Origin: Micavibrio aeruginosavorus ARL-13
Lineage (GTDB): Bacteria > Pseudomonadota > Alphaproteobacteria > Micavibrionales > Micavibrionaceae
NCBI RefSeq assembly: GCF_000226315.1
Contig: NC_016026.1
Location: 1,488,001 to 1,552,000 of the forward strand
Direction of reading: 5' to 3'
Length of the DNA: 64,000 nucleotides
The notes beneath the pieces are model-generated. The model did no database searches, was not told the DNA's origin, and worked only from the letters and a program-made list of their open reading frames with translations. Position numbers and translations under genes: made by a program. Positions 8,175 through 16,640 of this stretch are shown piece by piece; positions within the stretch are counted from its first letter, which is position 1; each line of letters opens with the position of its first letter.

Positions 8175-9320
8175 ATGATGTCCGATTTTCGCAAATTGTT
8201 TGGCACCGCGTTGGCCATGAATGCCAACAAGCTGCATTTCGCGGCCCACAGCCACCATCTCTGGCCCGATTGCACGCGCACGGCGCAAACGCGCTATTGG
8301 GGTTTATCGGCATCCATGGCCGATAATAAATGGGATGTGATTTTCAACACGGTTATTCCAACGGCGCAGGGCCATGTGGCCCGCATCCTGAACTTGCCCG
8401 TCCCAAACACGATTGCCTTTGCGCCCAACACGCATGAATTTATCAATCGGTTGATCTCCGCCCTGCCCGATCACCCACACATCATCACAACGGACAGCGA
8501 ATTTCACAGCCTGACCCGGCAATTGAAACGACTGGAAGAAGATGGATCCATCACGGTCATGCGCGTTCCATCCGAACCGTTCCACTCCTTCACCGATCGC
8601 ATGATCGACGCGGTGAAATCAACGCCCGCCGCCATGGTGTTTTTCAGCCATGTTTTTTTCAATTCGGCGTATGCCGTGCCCGACCTGAAAAAAATCGTGG
8701 ACGTCGTACCGAACAAAGACACGCTGGTGGTAATTGATGGATATCACGGCTTTATGGCCCTGCCCACCGACCTGTCCAAAATTTCGGGCCGCGCGTTCTA
8801 TCTGGCAGGCGGGTACAAATACGCCATGGCCGGCGAAGGATGCTGTTTCATGCATTGCCCGCCGGGCTATGCCATGCGTCCGCGCAATACCGGATGGTTT
8901 GCGGATATGGGATCGCTGGAAGCGCGCCAGGGTGATGATGTGCCCTACTCTACCGACGGGTTCCGGTTCTGGGGCGCGACGTTTGATCCGTCGGGCCTGT
9001 ACCGCCTGAACGCCGTAATGGAAATGCTGAATGACCTGAATATCGGCGTCGCCGATATTCATGCCCATGTGATGGCATTACAGGATCAATTTTTAGAAGG
9101 CTTGAAAAAACGCCCCGGCACATTGGTTTCGCCGGTTGATACACCGATCCGTGGTCATTTCCTGACCTTTGAAACGGACCGTGCTGCCGATCTGGCGCAA
9201 AAACTGCAAGACCTCGGCGTTGTCACCGATCATCGCGGCACGCGTCTGCGGTTTGGATTTGGGTTGTATCATGTGGCAGAAGATGTTGAAGCACTGACGC
9301 AAATACTATCGGGATTATAA
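8175..9320 (+). CDS. kynureninase-like PLP enzyme (class V aminotransferase fold)
   Basis: About 381 residues. The fold-type I features are an N-terminal HFAAHSHHLWPD (compare the HSLG region of kynureninases), a central Asp in VVIDGYHGFMALP and the PLP lysine in LAGGYKYAMAGEGCCFMH. Its position right behind kynA argues for cleavage of kynurenine to anthranilate and alanine. Other class V hydrolases or desulphurases cannot be excluded. The start is taken at ATG 8175 (or 8178) because GGGAT lies seven bases upstream; an in-frame ATG at 8154 lies inside kynA. No kynurenine formamidase is next to it. Confidence 0.75.
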   Translation: MMSDFRKLFGTALAMNANKLHFAAHSHHLWPDCTRTAQTRYWGLSASMADNKWDVIFNTVIPTAQGHVARILNLPVPNTIAFAPNTHEFINRLISALPDHPHIITTDSEFHSLTRQLKRLEEDGSITVMRVPSEPFHSFTDRMIDAVKSTPAAMVFFSHVFFNSAYAVPDLKKIVDVVPNKDTLVVIDGYHGFMALPTDLSKISGRAFYLAGGYKYAMAGEGCCFMHCPPGYAMRPRNTGWFADMGSLEARQGDDVPYSTDGFRFWGATFDPSGLYRLNAVMEMLNDLNIGVADIHAHVMALQDQFLEGLKKRPGTLVSPVDTPIRGHFLTFETDRAADLAQKLQDLGVVTDHRGTRLRFGFGLYHVAEDVEALTQILSGL

Positions 9321-9334
9321 CACCACCCATAAAA

Positions 9335-9398
9335 GCATCCCCGCGAAAGCGGGGATCCACGGACGAGCCTGTATGGATTCCCGCTTTCGCGGGAATGC
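9335..9398. repeat. family A REP-like hairpin pair
   Basis: Two opposed hairpins: left arm CATCCCCGCGAAAGCGGGGA, right arm ATTCCCGCTTTCGCGGGAAT. Both read as the same element on opposite strands. It fills the gap between the convergent kynureninase-like and amn genes. Confidence 0.85.
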
Positions 9399-9410
9399 TA
9401 AAAATTGTGT

Positions 9411-10919
9411 TTACTGGAACGCCACTTCGTTGAACGAGCGCAGTTTCCGGCTGTGCAAACGCTCCGGCCCGTATTCACGCAACATCGCCATGGCCAGAAG
9501 GCCAATTTGCAAATGTTGGTCCACGCGGTCACGGTAGAATTTGTCGGCCATGCCCGGCAGTTTTAATTGCCCGTGCAACGGACGGTCCGATACGCACAGC
9601 AACGTGCCGTACGGTACGCGGAAGCGGAAGCCGTTGGCGGCAATGGTGCCGGATTCCATGTCCAGCGCAATCGCGCGGCTCTGGCTCAGGCGTAAATTCT
9701 GGCGCAGCGTCGGGCGCAATTCCCAGTTCCGGTCATCGACCGTCGCCACAGTGCCCGTGCGCATGATTTTCTTCAGATCATAGCCCTGCAACCCCGTGAC
9801 ATGTTCCACGGCGCGTTCCAGCGAAATCTGAATTTCCGACAGGGCCGGAATTGGGATGGAGGGGTGCAGGTCGCGATACAGAACATTGTCCTCGCGCAAG
9901 TAACCGTGCGCCAGAACATAATCGCCTAGCGATTGTGAGTTGCGCAGGCCCGCACAATGCCCCAGCATCAACCATGCATGCGGACGCAAAACGGCCACAT
10001 GGTCGGTGATGGTTTTGGCGTTGGACGGACCAACACCAATGTTGATCATGGTAATGCCCGAACCGTCTTTGCGTTTCAGGTGATAGGCCGGCATTTGCGG
10101 CATGCGCGTGAGCGGCAGGCCCGGATCATCACTCTCGCCCGGATCGGCCATATTTTTGTTGGTTGTGATGCGGTTGCCCGGTTCAACAAAAGACGAATAT
10201 TCCAGCCGTTCGGCGCGCAATTCCGGATTATCGGTCGGCGCCATGATGTCACGGCAAATACGCACGAACTGATCAATGTAGAATTGATAGTTGGTGTAAA
10301 TCACATAGTTTTGGAAGTGACGCGCATTCGTGCCGGTGTAGTGGCGCAGACGCATAATGCTAAGGTCAATGCGCGGCGCGTTGAACAACGCCAACGGCGC
10401 GTCATGCCCCGGTTTTGTTTCGTGGGTGCCGTTGGCAACCTCATCATCCATCAAATCCAGATTGGGTTGATCGAACAGATTGGACATCGCATTGATCTGT
10501 TCCGCCGACAGATCGCGTTCCAGGTGGAAATCTTCGCCCAGGGCAAAGTGAATCGGAATGGGCGTATCACTGACACCGATTTCAATCGGCTCATGATGGT
10601 TCAGGAACAACAGGCGTAATTGTTCCATCAGATAATGATCGAAAATATCCGGACGCGTGATGGTGGTAGAGTAACTGCCCGGACGTGGCACGAAACCATA
10701 GGACAGGCGCGTATCCGCCCGCGTCGCCGTTTCCGTCGTCACCCGGATATACGGGTAACAGGCCGAAATGCGGTGCTTCGGCATATGGCCATCCGCAAAG
10801 GCGAAGAAACTTTCCCGCAACCATGTGACGTTGGCGTCATAAATCTCACAAATCGCGGCAAACGCGCTTTGTGCATCATTGAATTTGCGGGGCTTAAAAG
10901 AACGAGGACCTTTTGACAT
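9411..10919 (-). CDS. amn: AMP nucleosidase
   Basis: A protein of 502 residues, near the usual ~480-500. It hydrolyses AMP to adenine and ribose 5-phosphate in the cytoplasm. The N-terminal regulatory half (YPYIRVTTETATRADTRLSYGFV) and the C-terminal nucleoside-phosphorylase-like half (TMINIGVGPSNAKTITDHVAVLRPHAWLMLGHCAGLR, VATVDDRNWEL, ALDMESGTIAANGFRFRVPYGTLLCVSDRPLHG) are both complete. The LDMES segment is the nucleoside-binding signature. Upstream lies only a family A repeat and ftsY. Confidence 0.95.
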   Translation of the reverse strand: MSKGPRSFKPRKFNDAQSAFAAICEIYDANVTWLRESFFAFADGHMPKHRISACYPYIRVTTETATRADTRLSYGFVPRPGSYSTTITRPDIFDHYLMEQLRLLFLNHHEPIEIGVSDTPIPIHFALGEDFHLERDLSAEQINAMSNLFDQPNLDLMDDEVANGTHETKPGHDAPLALFNAPRIDLSIMRLRHYTGTNARHFQNYVIYTNYQFYIDQFVRICRDIMAPTDNPELRAERLEYSSFVEPGNRITTNKNMADPGESDDPGLPLTRMPQMPAYHLKRKDGSGITMINIGVGPSNAKTITDHVAVLRPHAWLMLGHCAGLRNSQSLGDYVLAHGYLREDNVLYRDLHPSIPIPALSEIQISLERAVEHVTGLQGYDLKKIMRTGTVATVDDRNWELRPTLRQNLRLSQSRAIALDMESGTIAANGFRFRVPYGTLLCVSDRPLHGQLKLPGMADKFYRDRVDQHLQIGLLAMAMLREYGPERLHSRKLRSFNEVAFQ

Positions 10920-10973
10920 GCTTCATTCTTACTCATTTTTATTGTTTTTTCAAGGGACTAGCATTCTTCCGTC

Positions 10974-11043
10974 CGTCATCCCTGCGAAAGCCGGGGTCTT
11001 CATCCATTATGGCTGGAAGATCCCGGCTTTAGCCGGGATGACG
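10974..11043. repeat. family A REP-like hairpin pair
   Basis: Left hairpin CATCCCTGCGAAAGCCGGGG (imperfect), right hairpin ATCCCGGCTTTAGCCGGGAT, flanked by CGTC and GACG. It lies between ftsY and amn. Confidence 0.8.
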
Positions 11044-11049
11044 GCAAAA

Positions 11050-12135
11050 CTAAATCCCAACCCCAACCAGTGACCGCGCATAGGCATCCGGGTGGAAGGG
11101 TTGCAAATCCTCCGCCTGCTCGCCCACACCAACGGCGATGATGGGCAGGCCGAACCGGTCCGCCAGACCCACAACAACGCCGCCCTTGGCCGACCCATCC
11201 AGCTTCGTCACGACCAGCGCGCTGACATCCACCATGTCACGGAATGTTTCCACCTGCGCATGTGCGTTCTGACCCGTCGTCGCATCCAGAACCAAAATAA
11301 CGGCATGCGGCAAATTTTCGTCATGCTTGCGCAGCACGCGAATAATCTTCTGCAATTCATCCATCAGGTTTTTCTTGTTGTGCAAACGCCCTGCGGTATC
11401 GATGAACAGAACATCTGCGCCTTCCGCCTTTGCCGCTGCATACGCCTCATACGCCACAGCCGCAGAATCCGCGCCAATATCGCGCGCGACAATCCCGCCG
11501 CCTGCACGCTCGGCCCAGATTTTCAATTGCTCGGTCGCCGCCGCGCGGAACGTATCCCCCGCGGCCAGCATCACGCGTTTACCTTCGCGTTTATGCAGGT
11601 TATAGGCCATTTTGCCGATGGTCGTGGTTTTACCAACGCCGTTCACACCGCAGACCAGAACCGTAAACGGTCCCGTATCACGACGGGTAAAATCAATCGG
11701 TTTATTGACGGGATCCAGAATGCGCGCAATCACATCGGCCAAAGCCGCACGGATTTCATCGCCGTCCATATCCTTGCCAAAGCGGCCTTCGGCAAATTCG
11801 GTCACAATGCGCGATGCAGTTTTGGGGCCCAGATCGGCGGTGATCAACACTTCTTCCAACTGGTCGATCATATCCTGGTCCAGCTTGCGCTTGGTCACCA
11901 GATCGCTCAACCCTTGTGTAATCTTGCTGGTGGATTTACCCAAGCCACCAACCAAACGGCTCATCCAATTACCGGACGACTGTTCTTCAGCAACGACGGG
12001 TTCGGCCACCGGTTCTGGCTGCGCCTGAATCTGCGGTTGCAATTCAGCCGCCGCAGGAGAGGCTGTAACCTCGGCCTGCGATGGGGCCGCATCGTTTGTC
12101 GGGATTTCGTCTTTCTTCTTCCGCCAGAAAATCAT
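11050..12135 (-). CDS. ftsY: signal recognition particle receptor FtsY
   Basis: A protein of 361 residues. This membrane-associated GTPase receives SRP-ribosome complexes and partners Ffh (encoded at 19.8 kb). An Ala/Pro/Glu-rich A-domain of ~65 residues precedes the NG domain, with the P-loop GVNGVGKTTTIGK, RAAATEQL, DTAGRLHNKKNLM, TKLDGSAKGG and GVGEQAEDLQPF. The start at ATG 12135 (MIFWRKKKDEIP) has GGGAAA upstream; the frame extends 19 codons further without support. The usual order dapF-mtaB-ftsY is present but interrupted by accessory genes. Confidence 0.96.
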   Translation of the reverse strand: MIFWRKKKDEIPTNDAAPSQAEVTASPAAAELQPQIQAQPEPVAEPVVAEEQSSGNWMSRLVGGLGKSTSKITQGLSDLVTKRKLDQDMIDQLEEVLITADLGPKTASRIVTEFAEGRFGKDMDGDEIRAALADVIARILDPVNKPIDFTRRDTGPFTVLVCGVNGVGKTTTIGKMAYNLHKREGKRVMLAAGDTFRAAATEQLKIWAERAGGGIVARDIGADSAAVAYEAYAAAKAEGADVLFIDTAGRLHNKKNLMDELQKIIRVLRKHDENLPHAVILVLDATTGQNAHAQVETFRDMVDVSALVVTKLDGSAKGGVVVGLADRFGLPIIAVGVGEQAEDLQPFHPDAYARSLVGVGI

Positions 12136-12237
12136 GGTTTTTCCCGTTGTTTTTGATGCCAACGGTTTACCGCATCCATTGCCAGACAGCAAGAATAGGA
12201 CGTTTTTATTTTTCGTAATAACCTAGCGCCCGTAATA

Positions 12238-13023
12238 TTATTTTTTCAACTGCGCCACTTTATCCTGTATGCGGCAGTCCCTGAGCGCTTTGCCAGAACG
12301 TTCGTATTCTGCCGGTGTATCGACCAAATGATTGCGGCGATCCATTTCCTCGCTGGCCAGCTCGGTGAAATACACCTGAATAAAATCGTCTATACCCGTC
12401 TTCATTGTTTCAAAATGTGGGCGGATTTTATCGTGCGGCAGATAGGCATTCCCTTCCATTTCGCGAATGATGGCGGGTAAGTCCTTACGCATTTTCTCTA
12501 CAGCCGCTTTGACAACATCCACATTTGTTGTGTGATGTTTCAATTCGTGCATCTGGATTTCATTAAACGCACATGTTCCGATCTGGTAATCGGACGGAAT
12601 ATAGATCAGCGTGCGATAGAAAATGTTGACTTCGATCTGCCTGAAATACGGACATTGATAGCCACCATACGGGCCATAAGACCTGCTGAACAGCGATGCG
12701 CGGCTGGTCATGGCCAAACCACCATGCGCCTGCCCTTTGGTTACAAATTGTGATGGTTTGTAAACCGCTGTCAAACCATTCCGGGCCAGCCATTCCGCCG
12801 TTGATTTTCCACCATCACGATTCAACCACGCAATCGAACGGGACAGATCATAAATTGGCTCTTCTTCCAAAGTCAGATTGATTTTAATGGCGGTCTGCCC
12901 CGGTTTATTGGCATGGCATCCTTTACGGTCGGAAAATACCTCCTGCGCCAATGCGGGCGGCCCGGTCATGATGACCGCGCACGCACATGTACACGCCAAA
13001 ACCGACAAGCCCCGAAAAATCAA
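12238..13023 (-). CDS. exported protein with an HExxH motif, unknown family
   Basis: A protein of 261 residues with a signal peptide (about 26 residues, ending PPALA-QE). The segment CAFNEIQMHELKHHTTN holds HELKH, a gluzincin-type zinc-binding signature, so a periplasmic or secreted metallopeptidase is possible; a third ligand cannot be named. Cysteines near residues 35, 124, 149 and 250 could form disulphides. The start is a TTG at 13023, six bases after GGGGG, as no in-frame ATG serves. It sits between ftsY and mtaB with small accessory genes. I do not recognise the family. Confidence 0.6.
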   Translation of the reverse strand: MIFRGLSVLACTCACAVIMTGPPALAQEVFSDRKGCHANKPGQTAIKINLTLEEEPIYDLSRSIAWLNRDGGKSTAEWLARNGLTAVYKPSQFVTKGQAHGGLAMTSRASLFSRSYGPYGGYQCPYFRQIEVNIFYRTLIYIPSDYQIGTCAFNEIQMHELKHHTTNVDVVKAAVEKMRKDLPAIIREMEGNAYLPHDKIRPHFETMKTGIDDFIQVYFTELASEEMDRRNHLVDTPAEYERSGKALRDCRIQDKVAQLKK

Positions 13024-13100
13024 AACGTGCCCCCATCAATCCACACAATCGAAAGTATTGCCCGACAGGGATGAACGAACCGTTAAAGCCTCTGTTTCAA

Positions 13101-13133
13101 AGAAAAACCGGGGCCCTCTCGGGCCCCGGTTTA
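13101..13133. terminator. intrinsic terminator after the 81-aa gene
   Basis: ACCGGGGCCC-tctc-GGGCCCCGGT with AAAAA on the left side gives a T-run when read on the minus strand, 15 bp after the stop codon at 13149. Confidence 0.88.
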
Positions 13134-13148
13134 AACACCACCGCGCCA

Positions 13149-13394
13149 TTACGGCTCCGGCGTATATCCCATTTTAATGCACAACTCATCAACGACCTGG
13201 CTGCGCACTTCGCCCTCTTTGTCCTCGACTTCGCTGGCACGGATTTCACCACTCTGAACCATCTGGCGCAAACGCTGATCCGTGATCCGGATCGCATCAT
13301 AAGACGACCACTCCGCGAAAGCGCACCCGGCGTGACTACCATAATCGGTGTTATTTGCCAGAGCCGACGCGCTGACAACATTGCCAGCCACCAC
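13149..13394 (-). CDS. small protein of unknown function (81 aa)
   Basis: GTG start at 13394 with GGAG six bases upstream. The product (MVAGNVVSASALANNTDYGS ... MGYTPEP) is a mostly helical, acidic protein with two cysteines (AGCAFAEW, DELCIKMGY). The gene is followed directly by a strong terminator. An overlapping frame starting at 13396 runs through that terminator and gives an Arg-rich product, so this frame is preferred. No family recognised. Confidence 0.55.
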   Translation of the reverse strand: MVAGNVVSASALANNTDYGSHAGCAFAEWSSYDAIRITDQRLRQMVQSGEIRASEVEDKEGEVRSQVVDELCIKMGYTPEP

Positions 13395-13410
13395 ATATCA
13401 CTCCAAATAA

Positions 13411-13442
13411 ACAAAGGTCGCGCTTCATACACCAGCGCGACC
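13411..13442 (-). terminator. probable terminator after the histidine phosphatase gene
   Basis: GGTCGCGC-(11 nt)-GCGCGACC, followed on the minus strand by TTTGTTTATTT. It lies 33 bp after the phosphatase stop codon. Confidence 0.65.
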
Positions 13443-13474
13443 TCGTTATGCAAACCTAAAATCTATGTTTGAGC

Positions 13475-14122
13475 CTATCGGGGGCTGAACGGCGCACGGC
13501 GCAGAACGGCATCCCCTTGTTCGACAAGAACTTGTTGCACTTGGAACAGGCGCTTGTCCCCAATTTGGCACGGGCCAAACCGATACAGGCTGCAATTGCC
13601 GATTTCTTTCATGCCATTGAATGTCTTTGTGATCTGCGCCAGGGCATAGAACAACCCGCCATGGGCCACCACCAACGGCGGAGATTGCACAGCCAGGGCA
13701 CTGGCCTCATCCTGCATTTGCCCCAAAGCCATCAGAACGCGGCGCATATAAGCCTGTTGCGTTTCGCCGTCCTGCGGCTCGTCCCCACGTTCAAACTGTT
13801 CGCGCAGGACGTAATATTTCTGTTTGTTCCACGACCCCAGCCCCTGCTCGCGCAGATCATAGATCATATGAACATCGGCCCCGATTTCCGAGGCAACAAT
13901 GCTGGCGGTTTTAAATGCGCGCTGCAGCGGGCTTGAGAAAATAACGGTCGGCTTGTTATCCATCGTTAAAATGGTTTGCGCCAACTCATACGCCTGCTCG
14001 CACCCCTTGTCGGTCAGCGGCACGTCCCATTCGCAACCGGCGACGCGGTTAAAACGGTTGGCTTTGCTTTCGCCATGGCGGGCCATGTAAAACGGCGCGG
14101 AAAACGCACGATCCAGTTTCAT
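13475..14122 (-). CDS. histidine phosphatase superfamily protein
   Basis: A protein of 215 residues. The catalytic motif YMARHGESKAN opens the protein. The rest follows the phosphoglycerate-mutase-like fold: PLTDKGCEQA, VIFSSPLQRAFKTASIVA, DLREQGLGSW and the second catalytic His in PLVVAHGGLFYAL. The substrate is not predictable; family members act on phosphosugars, phosphohistidine or small phosphates. GAGGAAG precedes the ATG. It is placed between mtaB and the 81-aa gene on the same strand. Confidence 0.88.
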   Translation of the reverse strand: MKLDRAFSAPFYMARHGESKANRFNRVAGCEWDVPLTDKGCEQAYELAQTILTMDNKPTVIFSSPLQRAFKTASIVASEIGADVHMIYDLREQGLGSWNKQKYYVLREQFERGDEPQDGETQQAYMRRVLMALGQMQDEASALAVQSPPLVVAHGGLFYALAQITKTFNGMKEIGNCSLYRFGPCQIGDKRLFQVQQVLVEQGDAVLRRAPFSPR

Positions 14123-14147
14123 TGATTCACTTCCTCTACTTTATATC

Positions 14148-15404
14148 TTAAGCAACGCGGCCAATTAAATGTTGCCCGTCAACGCCTTCGATTTTTACGG
14201 TGACCAGTGTCCCTGCATCAAATGAACCCTCCGCCAGTTTGACCTCGGCGAATTGTTCGGTGCGGCCCATATTATCTTTTTCCATCAGGACAGTGCGCAC
14301 CATGCCCACCTGATGTTGTAAAAATTTCTGCATCTGGCGCTCGCCCGCTTCGCGCAATTGCGCGGCACGGTCTTTACGCACTTGCTTTTCCACCTGCGGC
14401 ATACGGGCCGCCGGAGTTCCCGGACGTTCCGAATACGGGAACACGTGCAGGAACGTCAAATCGCATTCATCAACAATGCGCAGCGTGTTCGCGAACATCT
14501 CATCCGTTTCCGTCGGGAAACCGGCGATAATATCCGCACCAAACACCATATCGGGGCGCAGATCGCGCGCGCGTTTGCACATATCAATGGCGTCCTGACG
14601 CAAATGGCGGCGTTTCATGCGTTTCAAAACCATGTCGTCGCCCGCCTGCAAACTGACATGCAGATGCGGCATTAAACGCGGTTCTTCGGCAATCAGCCGC
14701 CATAAATCATCGTCAATTTCCACCGGGTCCAGCGACGACAGGCGCAAACGCGGCAAATCCGGCACCAAGGCCAGAACGCGGCGGATCATTTGCCCCAGCG
14801 TGGGTGAGCCCGGAAGGTCGGGACCATAGGATGTTACATCCACCCCGGTCAAAACGATTTCGCGAAACCCTGCTTTGACCAAATGGCGGGTCTGTTCAAC
14901 GATTTCGCCAATGGGCACGGACCGGGAATTGCCGCGGCCATAAGGAATAATGCAGAACGTGCAGCGGTGGTCACAGCCATTTTGAACCTGCAGAAACGCG
15001 CGTGTCTGTCCCTCGAACCCATCGACCAGATGGCTGGCGGTTTCGCGCACGGCCATGATGTCGTTGACCACAACCTTCTCCGCCGGCGGCGCGCCCCATG
15101 TTTCGGCTTTCAGTTTCAGGTCATTACCAATGACCTGATCCACCTCGGGCATGCCGCCAAAGCTGGTCGGATCAATCTGCGCGGCGCAGCCGGTGACAAT
15201 AATACGGGCATTCGGGTTATCACGGCGAGCGCGGCGAATGGCCTGACGCGCTTGGCGCTCGGCTTCCTTGGTTACAGCGCACGTATTAAAGATAATTGCA
15301 TCTTCAATCCCGGCGTTTTTGGCATGGGTGCGCATCACCTCGCTCTCGTAAGTATTGAGGCGACAGCCAAAAGTGACGATTTCCGGGTCTTTTTTACCGT
15401 GCAT
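14148..15404 (-). CDS. mtaB: tRNA t6A37 methylthiotransferase MtaB
   Basis: A protein of 418 residues. This radical-SAM enzyme adds a methylthio group to t6A at position 37 of ANN-decoding tRNAs. The N-terminal UPF0004 domain has VTFGCRLNTYESEVM, FNTCAVTKEAE and TGCAAQ (three Fe-S cysteines). The radical SAM core has QNGCDHRCTFCIIPYGRG (CxxxCxxC). A C-terminal TRAM-like domain ends the protein. ATG 15404 is chosen because it begins the conserved domain directly; a TTG at 15464 would add 20 residues. Confidence 0.94.
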   Translation of the reverse strand: MHGKKDPEIVTFGCRLNTYESEVMRTHAKNAGIEDAIIFNTCAVTKEAERQARQAIRRARRDNPNARIIVTGCAAQIDPTSFGGMPEVDQVIGNDLKLKAETWGAPPAEKVVVNDIMAVRETASHLVDGFEGQTRAFLQVQNGCDHRCTFCIIPYGRGNSRSVPIGEIVEQTRHLVKAGFREIVLTGVDVTSYGPDLPGSPTLGQMIRRVLALVPDLPRLRLSSLDPVEIDDDLWRLIAEEPRLMPHLHVSLQAGDDMVLKRMKRRHLRQDAIDMCKRARDLRPDMVFGADIIAGFPTETDEMFANTLRIVDECDLTFLHVFPYSERPGTPAARMPQVEKQVRKDRAAQLREAGERQMQKFLQHQVGMVRTVLMEKDNMGRTEQFAEVKLAEGSFDAGTLVTVKIEGVDGQHLIGRVA

Positions 15405-15534
15405 GATTACTTTGCATTTTATGAAGTTGCCCCCTTTTGACCATAGATGGCCCCCGAATTTCAATAAAATTCCATATCTTCCTCACATTTGGGGGAGATA
15501 ATGGAATCATGGGCAAATCCCAAGGGAGATCGCG

Positions 15535-15798
15535 ATGATTTTTGACAACCCGTATATCAAGGACGCGCATCTGGCTTTTGTGGTCGATCATTATGGCCGC
15601 ACGGTGCCTGTTCTGGTGATTGAAACGACCGTGGACATCCCCGAAACCATGGACGAGATCAAAGATCATCCGACCTTGGAACTTATTGAAATGCTGGCAG
15701 AACTGCAAAGCTTTGCCACCTATGACGACCGGGCCGAATTTCGGCAGGTCCGCGTGATCAGCCCCCATATGATCCACCCGGACGCCGGTCATGCGTAG
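15535..15798 (+). CDS. small protein of unknown function (87 aa)
   Basis: MIFDNPYIKDAHLAFVVDHYG begins a compact alpha/beta-looking protein with many Asp, Glu and His residues and no signal peptide. AGGGAG lies six bases before the ATG, and a tandem pair of terminators follows, so it is probably expressed alone. Divergent from mtaB. No family recognised. Confidence 0.6.
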   Translation: MIFDNPYIKDAHLAFVVDHYGRTVPVLVIETTVDIPETMDEIKDHPTLELIEMLAELQSFATYDDRAEFRQVRVISPHMIHPDAGHA

Positions 15799-15850
15799 AC
15801 CTCTCCTTTCCTAGGTTTCTGCGTACCCGAATACCCGAACCCCCCGTTTC

Positions 15851-15904
15851 CGGGCCAGCCACCCCACCCGATCCGATCCCCGTTGGCTGGCCCGGGCTTT
15901 TTTT
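15851..15904 (+). terminator. intrinsic terminator, first of a tandem pair
   Basis: CGGGCCAGCC-(24 nt)-GGCTGGCCCG followed by GGCTTTTTTT, 53 bp after the stop of the 87-aa gene. Confidence 0.8.
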
Positions 15905-15920
15905 CAAAAAACCCGGATAA

Positions 15921-15968
15921 GCCAGCCAACAGATTGATGACTCTGGGGCTGGCCCGGGCTTTTTTTTT
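15921..15968 (+). terminator. intrinsic terminator, second of a tandem pair
   Basis: GCCAGCC-(19 nt)-GGCTGGC followed by CCGGGCTTTTTTTT. The right half repeats that of the preceding terminator almost exactly (GGCTGGCCCGGGCTTTTTTT), so one probably arose by duplication. Confidence 0.75.
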
Positions 15969-16047
15969 CAAAAAACCGCCCTATTATTTGACATATTATA
16001 AGGCCCCTGCTAACCTTCCCCCATTAAAAGATTAACGGGGAGTGGCC

Positions 16048-16635
16048 TTGGGCACCTTTCAAGACGTTCATGCGTTTCTGGACCACCTTCTGGTCCGCCC
16101 GGTTTTTGTGACCGAGGCGGCACCAATCCGCACGACTCCCCGCCGCGTGAACCTCGCCTTCAACGGTGCCGCATGGAACACGCATAATTTTCTGCAAGAT
16201 CAAACCAATTGCTACGCCTATGCCCTGAATTGCCCCGAGGCCGGATGGGCCATCCCCGGGCAACTGGCCAGCCACAAACGCAACGTTCCCGCAAACATGC
16301 GCGTATCCGCCCGCACCATTCATAACCGGTTGATGAAAGACGGGTTGATCGTAATCAATGAACAACAGGCCCTGTCCGGAAAATTCCACGCCATTGCCGT
16401 CGTCATTGCGCCAAACCTTGATTGCCATTTCTATCGCCGCGATATGGATGGCACATGGTCCGATAAAGGCGGGCGCGACGCGGCCGCACGCAACCCAACA
16501 ATCACCGTACCGTCCCGCGACGCATTGGGCCAAAAATATTTGAAATTTGGTGGCTATTACGCCGTGCCGCCGCACGGCATTCAATACCGCCCACGTTTGC
16601 GTATTCCTGAACCCTTGCTACAGTTTTTCGGGTAA
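16048..16635 (+). CDS. Cys/His-motif protein, paralogue A (candidate papain-like enzyme, unknown)
   Basis: About 195 residues, no signal peptide. Blocks shared with the next gene are FNGAAW, TNCYAYAL (Cys55), ALSGKFHAIA (His114), HFYRRDMDGTWSDK (His127, Asp132), TVPSRDAL and a Pro-rich end GIQYRPRLRIPEP. A conserved Cys followed ~60 residues later by His and then Asp is the order of papain/NlpC-type enzymes, but this is inference and I do not recognise a named family. A TTG at 16048 is five bases after GGGGAG; a GTG at 16042 overlaps that site. The next gene starts five bases after the stop. Confidence 0.6.
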   Translation: MGTFQDVHAFLDHLLVRPVFVTEAAPIRTTPRRVNLAFNGAAWNTHNFLQDQTNCYAYALNCPEAGWAIPGQLASHKRNVPANMRVSARTIHNRLMKDGLIVINEQQALSGKFHAIAVVIAPNLDCHFYRRDMDGTWSDKGGRDAAARNPTITVPSRDALGQKYLKFGGYYAVPPHGIQYRPRLRIPEPLLQFFG

Positions 16636-16640
16636 CGACC

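Noticed and set aside
11092-12156. Long plus-strand open frame over ftsY
   Set aside because: Antisense shadow of ftsY; composition (His, Arg, Gln, Phe) is not protein-like.
13097-13453. Alternative 118-codon frame over the 81-aa gene
   Set aside because: It reads through a strong terminator and gives an Arg/Ser-rich product, whereas the GTG frame ends before the terminator.
15409-15792. Minus-strand open frame between mtaB and the 81-87 codon genes
   Set aside because: It overlaps the plus-strand 87-aa gene, which has a ribosome site and terminators, and joins mtaB's upstream region without a start signal.
16024-16584. Minus-strand open frame over paralogue A
   Set aside because: The plus-strand frame has a clear paralogue next to it with matching motifs; the minus frame does not.
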